Shown here: piece after piece, positions 1 through 7,654 of the stretch | Layout: each line of letters begins with the position of its first letter | Numbering within the stretch: the stretch's first letter is position 1 | Origin: Candidatus Saccharibacteria bacterium UBA5152 | GTDB taxonomy: Bacteria > Patescibacteriota > Saccharimonadia > Saccharimonadales > UBA4665 | Assembly (NCBI GenBank): GCA_002413755.1 | Contig: DHXQ01000008.1 | Location: forward strand, 813-33,778 | Length of the DNA: 32,966 nt | Reading direction: 5' to 3' | Translations under genes and position numbers: made by a program | Notes under the pieces: generated by a model | Seen by the model: only the letters and a program-made list of their open reading frames with translations | The model's database searches: none | Told to the model about the DNA's origin: nothing

Positions 1-533
1 CCGGCAATTTCTTTGAAGGTGACTTTGTCCTTTTCGTTGCCGTAAAGACGGGCGCGGCTCTTGCCAAACGACATCGCCTGATTGCCCTGCCCCTGGGCGC
101 TGCGCAGCATAAAGTACAACATGCCGCCAATAAACAAGACCGGCAGCAGCGTGACTAACAGACCGCCCCAGACCGAACCACCGCTGGTGGCTGGAGTATT
201 TTCGAGTTCAAACTTCGAGGTGTTGAAGCCTTCGTCCTTCAGGCTGGAATCCTGGTCGATGTAGGTCTGCAGCGTCGGCTGCTTATCACCCTTCTTGGTG
301 ATTTTGAGCTCGTTGCCGCTTTTGAGAATTTTGGAATATTGACCGCTGTTGGCTTGGGAAATAGCCGTGGAAGTCGAAATCTTCTTGAGGCCGCCCGATT
401 GACCGTAGGCAGCGAAAATAATCAGAGCCACCAAAACGATCATCGCAATAAAGCCGACGCGCTTGATGCCCTTCGGAGTTCCCTTAGCGTTCTTGCTGTT
501 CTTGAAAGACTTTTTATCCATACGTGAGACCAT
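1..533 (-). CDS. ftsH: FtsH ATP-dependent zinc metalloprotease, N-terminal part (cut by window edge)
   Basis: The minus strand from the ATG at 533 encodes about 177 residues with FtsH N-terminal architecture: a Lys-rich cytoplasmic start, a first membrane helix (about residues 26-44), a short extracytoplasmic domain, a second helix (about 118-140), then the linker GQGNQAMSFGKSRARLYG and VTFKEIAG, which leads into the AAA domain. The AAA and zinc-protease domains lie beyond the window. FtsH degrades membrane and regulatory proteins at the inner face of the membrane. The start is supported by GGAGAG seven bases upstream; an in-frame ATG at 521 is the alternative. tilS ends 24 bp upstream on the same strand, so tilS-ftsH is probably one operon. 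This echoes the tilS-hpt-ftsH order of Gram-positive bacteria, with hpt missing. Confidence 0.93.
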   Translation of the reverse strand, partial: MVSRMDKKSFKNSKNAKGTPKGIKRVGFIAMIVLVALIIFAAYGQSGGLKKISTSTAISQANSGQYSKILKSGNELKITKKGDKQPTLQTYIDQDSSLKDEGFNTSKFELENTPATSGGSVWGGLLVTLLPVLFIGGMLYFMLRSAQGQGNQAMSFGKSRARLYGNEKDKVTFKEIA

Positions 534-557
534 TATATACTCTCCAAAATAAATAAT

Positions 558-1445
558 CTAGCGCTCGATGGCAACGAGTGCTAAAAAGTCCTTACCGACT
601 GCTACACCCCAGTTGCTGCCAGCATGCACCAGCCGCACCGGCTGAAAAGTCTTGGCAGCGTGCACGATCCGTTCGAGCATTTTTGTATCAATATTCGGCA
701 CGTCATTTTGGCGCAACCAGGCGGCCATAACCTCTCGAGCAACCGCATGAGTCAATGAGATAAACGGCTGCCTTTTCAGCTTGCCGTCCTCACTGAGCTG
801 TTCCAGTGTTTGCGAAATACCTTCGTCCAGCTCGGCATTGCGGAGCGAAGCGTCGTTGATCAGGTTCAATAATTTCTCCCTACCCTGCTCGCCCAAGCGT
901 GGCATCAGGTGATGGCGAATGTAATTGCGAGTATAAACATCAGAACTGTTGGTACTGTCTTCGCGCCACTGCAAATGATTGGTCAGGGCATATTCCAGAA
1001 TGTCGGCTTTGGGGACATGCAGCAGCGGACGCTTGATAACATCGGTCGATTTGAGGCTCGTCAGCCCACGGCGGCCGGTGCCCCGGATGATATTGTGAAC
1101 GGCTGTCTCCAGCACGTCGTCCTGATGATGCGCTGTCAGCACCGCGTCGGCACCGGCCGCCACCCGGGCAGCCTGTAAAAAGTCATAACGCAGTTCGCGC
1201 GCTTCCGCCTCGCTAACATCGGGCCCCAAATGTGCCCGCACATAGACATAGGGCAACCCGTAAATCCGGGCCAGTTCGTAGACAAAGCGCTCGTCGCTGG
1301 CTGAATCTTCGCGGACACCATGGTCGAAGTGAGCAATCGTCAACTTGTGCTCCGGATGCCGCACCAAATGGTGCAATAAAACCACAGAGTCAACCCCTCC
1401 GGATACGGCCACCACATATCGCCCAGGTTCTAAATTGATGTCCAT
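558..1445 (-). CDS. tilS: tRNA(Ile)-lysidine synthase
   Basis: The 295-aa protein is a PP-loop ATPase with SGGVDS at residues 15-20 followed by the TilS-type HFDHGVREDS and AHHQDDVLET segments. TilS modifies C34 of tRNA-Ile(CAU) to lysidine, so that the tRNA reads AUA and not AUG. At 295 aa it is much shorter than the E. coli enzyme of about 430 aa and lacks most of the C-terminal domains, like the compact TilS of some thermophiles. It is followed 24 bp later by ftsH. The ATG at 1445 sits 12 nt downstream of a minus-strand TATACT inside a palindrome shared with the divergent gene at 1472, so the 5' leader is very short. No Shine-Dalgarno sequence is visible. Confidence 0.93.
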   Translation of the reverse strand: MDINLEPGRYVVAVSGGVDSVVLLHHLVRHPEHKLTIAHFDHGVREDSASDERFVYELARIYGLPYVYVRAHLGPDVSEAEARELRYDFLQAARVAAGADAVLTAHHQDDVLETAVHNIIRGTGRRGLTSLKSTDVIKRPLLHVPKADILEYALTNHLQWREDSTNSSDVYTRNYIRHHLMPRLGEQGREKLLNLINDASLRNAELDEGISQTLEQLSEDGKLKRQPFISLTHAVAREVMAAWLRQNDVPNIDTKMLERIVHAAKTFQPVRLVHAGSNWGVAVGKDFLALVAIER

Positions 1446-1454
1446 AGCTGTATC

Positions 1455-1468
1455 TTTAGTATACTAAA
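1455..1468. promoter_or_regulatory. Palindromic bidirectional -10 region between tilS and the Ham1-like gene
   Basis: TTTAGTATACTAAA is a perfect 14-bp palindrome in the 26-bp gap between divergent start codons. It contains TATACT on both strands. On the plus strand TATACT ends at 1465, six bases before ATG 1472, so transcription would start at the start codon. On the minus strand it leaves 12 bases before ATG 1445. The two promoters therefore share bases. Confidence 0.65.
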
Positions 1469-1471
1469 AAC

Positions 1472-2038
1472 ATGCCCGATCTGACATTTGTGACTGGAAA
1501 TTCTGGAAAATTTGAAGTAGCCCAAAAAATCTTTGCTGCTGCCGGTGTTACGCTATTGCAATCAACGTTCGATATTGACGAGATTCAAGAGGAGGATGCC
1601 GAAAGAATCGTCAAAGATAAATTAGCCAAAGCTTATGCTCTGACCAAGCAACCAGTCATGGTCAATGATGACTCGTGGGCCTTCTCAGGGTTAGGCGGTT
1701 TCCCTGGCCCCTATATGAAATCAATCCTCCACTGGTTTACTCCCGAAGACTTTTTAAATCTCACCAGATCACTGACCGACCGCCGAGTAACCGTTACGCA
1801 GTGGATAGCCTATCAAGATGACACCATCCAAAAAGTGATTAAAGTTGAACACACGGGCGAAATACTACGCGCCGCCCGGGGTAACTATGGGAATTCAGCT
1901 CAGAAAGTTATCACCATGGCAGCCGACAACAGTTTAAGTATCTCTGAGTCATATGACAACGGTCTCGATTCAGCAGTCCGCGAAGTCGCTGATGGCTGGC
2001 GCGAATTCGTCACATGGTATAAGGAGTACACCGCATGA
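1472..2038 (+). CDS. Ham1/RdgB-like non-canonical purine NTP pyrophosphatase
   Basis: The 188-aa protein opens with FVTGNSGKFEVAQ (phosphate-binding TGN..K at about residues 8-13) and contains DDSWAFSGLGGFPGPYMK. These match the Ham1 family signature (T-G-N-x-x-K and D-D-S-x-L...G.PG). Family members hydrolyse ITP, dITP and XTP to monophosphates and so keep deaminated purines out of nucleic acids. The length is typical. The middle of the protein is more divergent than in E. coli RdgB, so the exact substrate is open and I give no symbol. Its stop overlaps the next start by 4 nt (ATGA), which indicates translational coupling to a histidine phosphatase. The gene appears leaderless, with TATACT six nt before the ATG. 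Confidence 0.82.
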   Translation: MPDLTFVTGNSGKFEVAQKIFAAAGVTLLQSTFDIDEIQEEDAERIVKDKLAKAYALTKQPVMVNDDSWAFSGLGGFPGPYMKSILHWFTPEDFLNLTRSLTDRRVTVTQWIAYQDDTIQKVIKVEHTGEILRAARGNYGNSAQKVITMAADNSLSISESYDNGLDSAVREVADGWREFVTWYKEYTA

Positions 2039-2595
2039 AACATCTCTACTTTTGCCGGCATGGCCTCAGCCAGGCGCAAGTCGATAACGCCTGGGGCGGC
2101 CAAAACGACACGTCGCTGACCGAACAAGGCCATACCGAGGCTCACGCCGCGGGTGCCGAACTACGTGCCCAAGGCACGCAGATTGATCTGATCATCGCAT
2201 CGCCACTCAGTCGAGCGCACGATACCGCCACCATTATCGCCGGCACGATTGGCTACCCAGCAGACCGTATCGTCACCGACGACCGGTTTGTAGAGCGCAC
2301 CTTTGGCATTTACGACGGCCAGCCGCGGGGCGAAGATGACTGGTTCGCGCATCACACCTATCAAGAGCTCGACGACGTTGAAGGCAACGAAACTGTCGAG
2401 AAGCTTCAGGAACGGGCAGCCCGCGGTCTGGAATATCTCAAAACGCTGCACCAGGACAACATCCTACTTGTCGGCCACGGCGCCTACGCCCGCGGGCTGC
2501 TCCGGACCATCAAAGGCCTTCCCTACACCGATGAATTCGAGCACGAAGATATTATTAACATCATCCCCAACGCTAAGGTTATCGAACTAATCTAG
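2035..2595 (+). CDS. Histidine phosphatase (phosphoglycerate-mutase-like) family protein
   Basis: The 186-aa protein starts MKHLYFCRHG, with the phosphohistidine motif R8-H9-G10. It also has SPLSRA (R60), a catalytic-acid-like VERTFG (E88) and the second histidine in VGHGAY (H148). This is a complete branch-1 histidine phosphatase active site. The substrate cannot be told from sequence; nucleotide, sugar phosphate or cofactor phosphates are all possible. Overlap with the upstream Ham1-like gene suggests a shared role in nucleotide clean-up. Its 3' end overlaps 17 nt with the convergent gene ending at 2579. Confidence 0.85.
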   Translation: MKHLYFCRHGLSQAQVDNAWGGQNDTSLTEQGHTEAHAAGAELRAQGTQIDLIIASPLSRAHDTATIIAGTIGYPADRIVTDDRFVERTFGIYDGQPRGEDDWFAHHTYQELDDVEGNETVEKLQERAARGLEYLKTLHQDNILLVGHGAYARGLLRTIKGLPYTDEFEHEDIINIIPNAKVIELI

Positions 2596-2986
2596 GCGGC
2601 AGATTGATAAGTCCGAATTCAGCGTCAGTGATTTCTTTTTCACCATCAAACACCCGAAGCATCCAACTACCCAGATCGTGATTGGTATGATTTGTGTGTG
2701 CACGTATTAACCATGCGCTTCGCCGGTCAGGCTTCCAGTGTGGGTGCTGCTCTTGCCACGCACGTTCGACTTCGATCAAAACATTAAACCGGGTACCACG
2801 GATTGCATCGGCACGGATTTGCGGTGTCATCGGCATGACTGCATAGGGTATGCCCCTTTCCTCGCACCATTCTAGTCTGGTGTTGAGTGCGTGTTTACCT
2901 ATCTCTGTGACGTGGCTCAATTCGCCAGCGTCCAAGCCAAGGCGATCCGCCAATACATCTTCTTCAGAACGTTCTAGGACTTCCAT
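2579..2986 (-). CDS. Hypothetical protein (about 135 aa)
   Basis: I do not recognise this family. It is a soluble, charged protein with an N-terminal acidic stretch (MEVLERSEEDVLADRLGL), a middle segment with LEWCEERGIPYAVMP, and many Trp and His residues. No membrane helix or signal peptide is visible. An open frame extends six bases upstream to a TTG (2992), but I prefer the ATG at 2986 because TACTAT/TATATT lies 4-7 nt before it, like the leaderless pattern of other genes here. It converges on the histidine phosphatase with a 17-nt overlap. It could be a divergent nuclease-like or nucleotide-binding protein, but nothing decisive is visible. Confidence 0.6.
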   Translation of the reverse strand: MEVLERSEEDVLADRLGLDAGELSHVTEIGKHALNTRLEWCEERGIPYAVMPMTPQIRADAIRGTRFNVLIEVERAWQEQHPHWKPDRRSAWLIRAHTNHTNHDLGSWMLRVFDGEKEITDAEFGLINLPPRLVR

Positions 2987-3050
2987 GCACAATATAGTAC
3001 CATCTTTGGCAGGCTGGCTGCTAACCCCGTTTTATGACACAATAAAGCAT

Positions 3051-3800
3051 ATGCTTAGCGTCGGTTTGTTTATAATTTGCTTCTTGGCAGGTCTGGTGAA
3101 TTCAGTGGCCGGCGGCGGCATCCTGGTTGTCTTCCCCGCCCTGCTAGCAGTTGGGTTGCCACCAATCACGGCCAACGCCACCAGTAACTTGATCTCCTGG
3201 CCCGGCGCGCTCAGTTCGGCCTACGGGTACCGCAAACAACTTCGCAAACTGCCGCGCAAATATATATTATTACTGCTGCCATGCGTGTTCGGCGCTGCCT
3301 TTGGTGCTTACCTGCTGGCCCACACCGATGCCGGTGATTTCACCAAGCTTATCCCCTGGCTGGTGCTCGGCGCCGTCTTACTATTTATCGCCCAGCCATT
3401 CTTGCACCGCCACTTTGAAAAGAACCTCGCCCAGCACCGTAACGCTCCTTTACTCATCATCGGCCTCGCTTTGATACCAATGGCGATCTACGGCGGCTAC
3501 TTCGGTGCCGGTCTCGGCTTTATCATGCTGGCCTTCCTGAGCTTCACCCGGCTGAAGAATATCCACCAGATTAACGGCCTCAAAAACCTGGCAGCCGCAG
3601 CGATTACCTTGGTTTGCACGATCTATTTCAGCCACGTCGGATTGCTTGACTGGGAGTTCGCCCCGGCGATGATCCTCGGCAGTCTGCTGGGCGGCTATTG
3701 TGGCGCCCGCTGGGCTCAAAAGCTCAACCCGCGGCTGATCCATGGCTTGATTGTGCTCCTCGGTCTGGTTGTCGCTGGAGCACTATTCATCAAGTTGTAG
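3051..3800 (+). CDS. TSUP family permease (TauE/SafE-like sulfite/anion exporter)
   Basis: The 249-aa protein is strongly hydrophobic with seven or eight predicted helices. It carries the internal duplication typical of TauE/SafE: the first half has FLAGLVNSVAGGGILVVFP and the second YGGYFGAGLGFIMLAFL. These N-terminal and mid-protein Gly-rich segments are the family hallmark. It sits in the cytoplasmic membrane. Family members move sulfite, sulfoacetate or other small anions, and the substrate here is unknown. The open frame reaches back to 2850, but the homologous region begins at ATG 3051, so the longer start is rejected. It is followed 50 bp later by guaB with its own promoter. Confidence 0.85.
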   Translation: MLSVGLFIICFLAGLVNSVAGGGILVVFPALLAVGLPPITANATSNLISWPGALSSAYGYRKQLRKLPRKYILLLLPCVFGAAFGAYLLAHTDAGDFTKLIPWLVLGAVLLFIAQPFLHRHFEKNLAQHRNAPLLIIGLALIPMAIYGGYFGAGLGFIMLAFLSFTRLKNIHQINGLKNLAAAAITLVCTIYFSHVGLLDWEFAPAMILGSLLGGYCGARWAQKLNPRLIHGLIVLLGLVVAGALFIKL

Positions 3801-3815
3801 TGAAAGCCATAAGCT

Positions 3816-3845
3816 TTGACAAGACGGCGCGCCCCGGCTTACAAT
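3816..3845 (+). promoter_or_regulatory. Sigma70-type promoter of guaB with leaderless start
   Basis: TTGACA (3816-3821) is followed after 18 bp by TACAAT (3840-3845). The guaB ATG is at 3851, only five bases after the -10 box, so the transcript should begin at the start codon. No Shine-Dalgarno sequence exists. Confidence 0.7.
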
Positions 3846-3850
3846 AAGTC

Positions 3851-4993
3851 ATGGCACAACATTTCTCCTCAGGGCTTACATACGACGATGTATCACTCGA
3901 GCCCGACCGCGTTGATTTCACGCGCGGCGATATCGACCTCAGCACAAATTTGTCAAAGAATGTACGGTTAGAGATTCCAATAATCTCGGCGCCGATGGAT
4001 ACTGTCACCGGTAGTACAATGGCCGTCGAACTCGGCAAACTTGGTGGCATCGGATTTATCCACCGCAACCAATCGATCGAAACCCAGGCCCAAGAAGTCG
4101 CCACAGCCGCCAGCGAAGGCGTCCAGGTCGGCGCCGCGATTGGCACCTACCCCACTGACGTAGAACGGGCCGACAAGCTGATCGATGCCGGAGTGACAAT
4201 TCTGCTGGTCGACTCGGCGCACGGCCACTCCAAGTTTGTAATTGAAATGATAGAGACGCTCAAAAAGCGCCACCCCAAAGTTGACGTCATCGGCGGCAGC
4301 ATCGCTACCGGCCGGGCGGCCAAAGATCTAGCCAAAGCCGGGGCCGATGGCCTCCGTGTCGGTGTCGGACCCGGCGCAATCTGTACCACTCGTATCATAT
4401 CCGGCATGGGCGTGCCCCAGATCAGCGCGCTGCAAAACGTCGCTGAATTTGCTAACCCGAGCAATATTCCGTTCATAGCTGACGGTGGCATCAACCGCTC
4501 TGGCGACCTCGCCAAAGCCATCGGTGCCGGGGCCTCCACTGTCATGCTCGGCCGCCTGCTAGCCGGAACTACCGAGAGCATCGGCGACATCGTCGAATTG
4601 CCAGCGGACAAAGTACCCCAGCGCTTCAAAAGCATCCTGAAGCCAAACGTCAAAATGTACAAATTTAATACCTACCGCGGCATGGGATCACTCGGCGCCA
4701 TGAAAGCCGGCAAAAAGCTGGGTGCCGGCGGCGAATTCCACGACAAAGATTACAAAACCGATAAACTCGTCGCCGAAGGCGTAGAAGGCCTGATACCGGT
4801 CAGCGGCAGCCTGCAGGACCTGGTTATGTCAATGCTCGAAGGCCTCAAATCAGGTATGTACTACACCGGTAACCGCACCATCCCCGAGCTCCAGTCAAAC
4901 GCTCATTTTTATATCAACACCCACGCCTCAATCCTGGAAAGCCACCCCCACGACATGCTCGTCACCAACGACGGCGGCAATTACAACCTGTAG
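3851..4993 (+). CDS. guaB: IMP dehydrogenase lacking CBS domains
   Basis: The 380-aa protein is a TIM-barrel IMPDH/GMPR family enzyme: the phosphate-binding and catalytic loop GVGPGAICTTR (Cys178), DGGI, the YRGMGSLGAM flap region, and VAEGVEG. The EG element after the flap favours IMPDH over GMP reductase. IMPDH oxidises IMP to XMP with NAD+ as the committed step to GTP. The usual enzyme is about 485-490 aa because a pair of CBS domains interrupts the barrel. Here the barrel runs straight from QAQEVATAA (about residue 80-88) to VQVGAAIG, so the regulatory Bateman module is absent and nucleotide feedback through it is not possible. A leaderless promoter precedes it. Confidence 0.93.
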   Translation: MAQHFSSGLTYDDVSLEPDRVDFTRGDIDLSTNLSKNVRLEIPIISAPMDTVTGSTMAVELGKLGGIGFIHRNQSIETQAQEVATAASEGVQVGAAIGTYPTDVERADKLIDAGVTILLVDSAHGHSKFVIEMIETLKKRHPKVDVIGGSIATGRAAKDLAKAGADGLRVGVGPGAICTTRIISGMGVPQISALQNVAEFANPSNIPFIADGGINRSGDLAKAIGAGASTVMLGRLLAGTTESIGDIVELPADKVPQRFKSILKPNVKMYKFNTYRGMGSLGAMKAGKKLGAGGEFHDKDYKTDKLVAEGVEGLIPVSGSLQDLVMSMLEGLKSGMYYTGNRTIPELQSNAHFYINTHASILESHPHDMLVTNDGGNYNL

Positions 4994-5066
4994 TCATTCA
5001 CCTCCCTAGTCAACAGATACAAATTATGCTACAATCACCCCTGTACTTTTCGTTGATAAAACTTAC

Positions 5067-5142
5067 GGCGACGTAGCTCAGTGGTTAGAGCACAGGACTC
5101 ATAAGCCTGGGGTCGGTGGTTCAAATCCACCCGTCGCTACCA
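5067..5142 (+). tRNA. tRNA-Met(CAU), elongator type; integration target
   Basis: A 76-nt cloverleaf can be folded: acceptor GGCGACG pairing with CGTCGCT (ending in a G1-U72 wobble), D arm GCTC...GAGC, anticodon loop CTCATAA with CAT at 5100-5102, T arm GGTGG-TTCAAAT-CCACC, and an encoded CCA at 5140-5142. The D arm, variable loop and acceptor resemble elongator tRNA-Met; lysidine-type tRNA-Ile2 is the alternative. The anticodon stem has an A31-G39 mismatch. The 3' half is antisense to the last codons of the serine recombinase, whose stop (TCA at 5099-5101 on the plus strand) lies in the anticodon loop. This is typical of an att site. Confidence 0.93.
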
Positions 5143-6649
5143 CAATAGAATCAATGGCGTCTTTGGACGCTATTTTTTGTAGTAACAGATACGATTCATT
5201 CAATTCAATAGTTCCAAAACCTTTTTCGAAATCGTAGGCCAAACCACGCGGGAAAAGCGTCCTCTGAACGCTTTTTTGTATCTGTACAGGTGCTCTGTTC
5301 CAGAAGTCTGACGGGTCTTTTATAAACAGTATGGCATTGTCTACAATTTGCTCCTTTTGGTCGGCATATTCGTCAGCTTCTATCTTCTTTGTCATGAAGT
5401 CAGCTATCTCAGCGTCTATGTCTTTGATGATTTCCTGCTTCTCGGCATAGGTAATTTCATCACGAGTAAACTTACGATTTACTTTAGAGCGCTCAGATTT
5501 CAATGCTTCCAACTCAACATTAATCTGATGTACCGATTTTAGTGCTTCGTCATACTCATCACACCAGCGCTCAAGTACGATGTGCTTAAAGACTTTGAGC
5601 CGCCCCTCTTTGTATTGCACTCTTGCAAGAATCTTTTTGAATTCATCATGAACCGTTTCACTCGCAATACTTACTTTCTTGCCGAGGATAGACGTTTTGC
5701 AATACATGCAGCTATAGCGAGGGTACTTGATACCACTAGCGCCACGCGGCGCACTAGCAGTTACGAATTTGCCACAGTAACCACAGCGCAGGAAATCACG
5801 CCGAAGCGGATAATCAGCTTCATCATTTCTAGTAAATAACTTCTGTTTGCCCGCCATAATACGCAGGTTCTTATTGAACGTGGCTTCGCTAATCAACGCC
5901 CTGTGTAATCCAACATAGCGCTGACCGTAGGTATATTTCGATTCAATGAAACCCGCATATATTGGGTTCTTGAGCGTGTTCTCTACTGTCTGCCAAGTTC
6001 GCTTACCACCTTTGCCATTTCGTATGCCTAATTCGTAGGCAAGGTCGATAGCTTGCTTGACGGTATACTGCCCCGTTGAAAACGTTTCTAAAAACATAGT
6101 TAGCTTCTTGCCCATTTCTGGGTGGGGAGCAATAGTCGTTACGCCTTGCGCCGTTCTATCCTTGATATAACCTATCGGAGCGTCATGTGGCCAACCACCT
6201 TGCTCTAAACGCTTTTTCATTCCCTCAGTCGTTCGGAACGTACGTACTTCATTATCGAACTGCGCAAAGCCAGACAATACCGTTTCCATAAGCTTGCCGG
6301 TCGGGCTGTCATCAATTGGTTCAGTGACCGACACAAGCGATACGCCGTTCTTGCGCAGGATTGCACGAATCATCACATGATCGTCAGAATTGCGAGCAAA
6401 CCTATCAAGCTTCCAAACAATGCACTTTTCTACCGAGCCCTTGTGTTGGCGGCAATACTCAAGCATTGCCAAGAGTTGCGGACGGTTAGCGGCTTTTGCT
6501 GATTCGCCCTCGTCTCGAAATATATTCTCTTTAGGAAGTTTCCAGCCCTGCGCTTTAGCAAAATCAAAACAAGCTTTTTGTTGCATATCCAAGCTAGTAC
6601 CCTGTACTTGTTCATCGGTTGATACCCTGACGTATGCTACACATTCCAT
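5099..6649 (-). CDS. Large serine recombinase/integrase, 3' end within tRNA-Met
   Basis: The 516-aa protein has the resolvase catalytic domain (YVRVSTDEQ with nucleophile Ser10 and Arg8; KLDRFARN; an SGFAQFDNEVRTFRTTEG helix), a recombinase domain (PIGY...NPIYAGFI), a zinc-ribbon-like CGYCGK...CMYC pair (about residues 293-318), and a coiled-coil region (about 375-440). This is the layout of large serine integrases that join attP and attB. The C-terminal VATGGFEPPTPGL is translated antisense from the tRNA, so the gene ends in the attachment site and the element extends rightward from it. A small ORF starts 25 bp upstream on the same strand. Confidence 0.93.
   Translation of the reverse strand: MECVAYVRVSTDEQVQGTSLDMQQKACFDFAKAQGWKLPKENIFRDEGESAKAANRPQLLAMLEYCRQHKGSVEKCIVWKLDRFARNSDDHVMIRAILRKNGVSLVSVTEPIDDSPTGKLMETVLSGFAQFDNEVRTFRTTEGMKKRLEQGGWPHDAPIGYIKDRTAQGVTTIAPHPEMGKKLTMFLETFSTGQYTVKQAIDLAYELGIRNGKGGKRTWQTVENTLKNPIYAGFIESKYTYGQRYVGLHRALISEATFNKNLRIMAGKQKLFTRNDEADYPLRRDFLRCGYCGKFVTASAPRGASGIKYPRYSCMYCKTSILGKKVSIASETVHDEFKKILARVQYKEGRLKVFKHIVLERWCDEYDEALKSVHQINVELEALKSERSKVNRKFTRDEITYAEKQEIIKDIDAEIADFMTKKIEADEYADQKEQIVDNAILFIKDPSDFWNRAPVQIQKSVQRTLFPRGLAYDFEKGFGTIELNESYLLLQKIASKDAIDSIVVATGGFEPPTPGL
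5153..5179 (+). terminator. Rho-independent terminator behind tRNA-Met, inside recombinase coding DNA
   Basis: AATGGCGTC pairs with GACGCTATT (nine pairs including a G-U) around a TTTG loop, followed by TTTTTG. It is oriented to end the tRNA transcript 11 nt after CCA. The same DNA encodes residues near the C-terminus of the recombinase on the other strand, so it was brought by, or fixed with, the element. Confidence 0.7.
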
Positions 6650-6673
6650 AGTTAGAACTATTTTAGCATTATT

Positions 6674-6853
6674 TTAATCTGTTTTACCTTTTACTTTCTT
6701 AAAGTCTTGAACTAATCCAATGGCATACTGTGCCATTACGTCAAAGTCCTCAATCATTTTCTGTATTTCCTCGTCCGTCATGGTCAGCGCTTCGTCACCG
6801 AGTAAGTCTCTGGCTTGCAGAATCGTAATGACTTGGTTCGACCTAAATAGCAT
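6674..6853 (-). CDS. Small hypothetical protein (59 aa) upstream of the recombinase
   Basis: ATG at 6853 opens a 59-codon frame ending in TAA at 6674, 24 bp before the recombinase start. The product begins MLFRSNQVITILQARDLLG and is helical and acidic in the middle (DEEIQKMIEDFD), ending in a Lys-rich tail. Position and size fit a recombination directionality factor or a small DNA-binding accessory protein, but no HTH is clear and I assign no function. An in-frame TAG lies upstream, so the ATG at 6853 is the first start. An imperfect TTTGCT/AGCAAA hairpin (6853-6870) overlaps the start and could affect translation. No good Shine-Dalgarno sequence is visible. Confidence 0.55.
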   Translation of the reverse strand: MLFRSNQVITILQARDLLGDEALTMTDEEIQKMIEDFDVMAQYAIGLVQDFKKVKGKTD

Positions 6854-6911
6854 TTGCTCATTTAAGCAAAGCTATGACGTAGTGAACTCTCGTGAGTTTC
6901 TTAGGTGTAAT

Positions 6912-7376
6912 TTACAAAAAGTAGAAAACTTTGGTTGTAATCTTGAGCACTTCCAAGCCCATAGTTCTATGCTTTATCGTTGCGTCAATTCTAGTGATTG
7001 TTCCGTGTATTGATTTTGTCGTTTTAAGACCTTTGGCTTCGTGCTTGAACGTGCCGACTAATTCAGCTGGGTAGAACTTTGTCGTTTTCTTTGGCAGACC
7101 GCTAGACTTCTTAAACATAAACCTAAGCAGAGCGGCTTCGTTACCCTCAAAAGGTATTTTGAAAAACTCAGTGATATAAAGCTCGTTTGTCTTATGGTCG
7201 AATCTGAGTTTAATCAGTTGGCTACGCACAAACGTATTCTTGCTTACGTCCTGCTGCAAGTTTTCAACTTTTGCGTCTAGTAAGTCGAACTTCAAATCTA
7301 GCTCTAACAACTTCGCATACATGACATGCAGTAACTGTTCTTGGCTTAGTTTCTCGCTGTTATTGTTTTTAGCCAT
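6912..7376 (-). CDS. Hypothetical element-encoded protein with N-terminal coiled coil (154 aa)
   Basis: The frame opens at 7469, but I choose ATG 7376 (MAKNNNSEKLSQEQLL); ATG 7394 is a possible alternative. Residues 10-50 form a probable coiled coil (LLELDLKFDLLDAKVENLQQDV). The rest is a basic mixed alpha/beta domain with many Lys and Thr residues (PKKTTKFYPAELVGTF, KTTKSIHGTITRID). No known catalytic motif is seen. It lies 58 bp upstream of the 59-aa gene on the recombinase strand, so it may be part of the integration module. The basic C-terminal half suggests nucleic-acid binding, but this is inference only. Confidence 0.65.
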   Translation of the reverse strand: MAKNNNSEKLSQEQLLHVMYAKLLELDLKFDLLDAKVENLQQDVSKNTFVRSQLIKLRFDHKTNELYITEFFKIPFEGNEAALLRFMFKKSSGLPKKTTKFYPAELVGTFKHEAKGLKTTKSIHGTITRIDATIKHRTMGLEVLKITTKVFYFL

Positions 7377-7499
7377 GCACTCATTATTAAACATTACGAC
7401 TCTAGGGAAAAATTTTGCGTGAGAACCGAGACAGAGATATAGAAAAGCATAAGAGAAGGTGGGGGTCAATAACTACACCGGCTATCCGCGCGGGGCAAG

Positions 7500-7568
7500 T
7501 CGCACAGGTTCGTGTACGACATGCACTAGCTACTAATAGTCATCGCACATTATTCGACAATGTACGAC
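7500..7568. repeat. Two imperfect direct repeats in non-coding DNA
   Basis: Two units share the order TCGCACA, TTCG, TGTACGAC: unit 1 at 7500-7520 and unit 2 at 7543-7568, the second carrying five more spacer bases. They lie in about 280 bp without a gene (7377-7654). Such spaced repeats could bind an element protein such as the recombinase, its directionality factor or a replication initiator. Confidence 0.45.
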
Positions 7569-7574
7569 GCCTAC

Positions 7575-7595
7575 CCCCCTGCTATATACAGGGGG
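7575..7595. repeat. Perfect 7-bp inverted repeat (CCCCCTG / CAGGGGG)
   Basis: CCCCCTG (7575-7581) and CAGGGGG (7589-7595) flank CTATATA. There is no following T-run on either strand, so it is not a standard terminator. It lies just after the direct repeats and before a small gene, and could be an operator or a replication/transfer structure. Confidence 0.4.
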
Positions 7596-7654
7596 ATTGA
7601 ACACTCACGCACAGAGACAGAGCAAGTGTTATGGGATTTAACACCTTAGCATGT

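Noticed and set aside
2850..3050. N-terminal extension of the TSUP permease frame
   Set aside because: It overlaps the minus-strand hypothetical gene, is unlike a transporter start, and the family homology begins at ATG 3051.
7415..7600. 61-codon plus-strand frame in the element's non-coding region
   Set aside because: It runs through the direct repeats and hairpin, has no ribosome binding site, and its composition is not protein-like.
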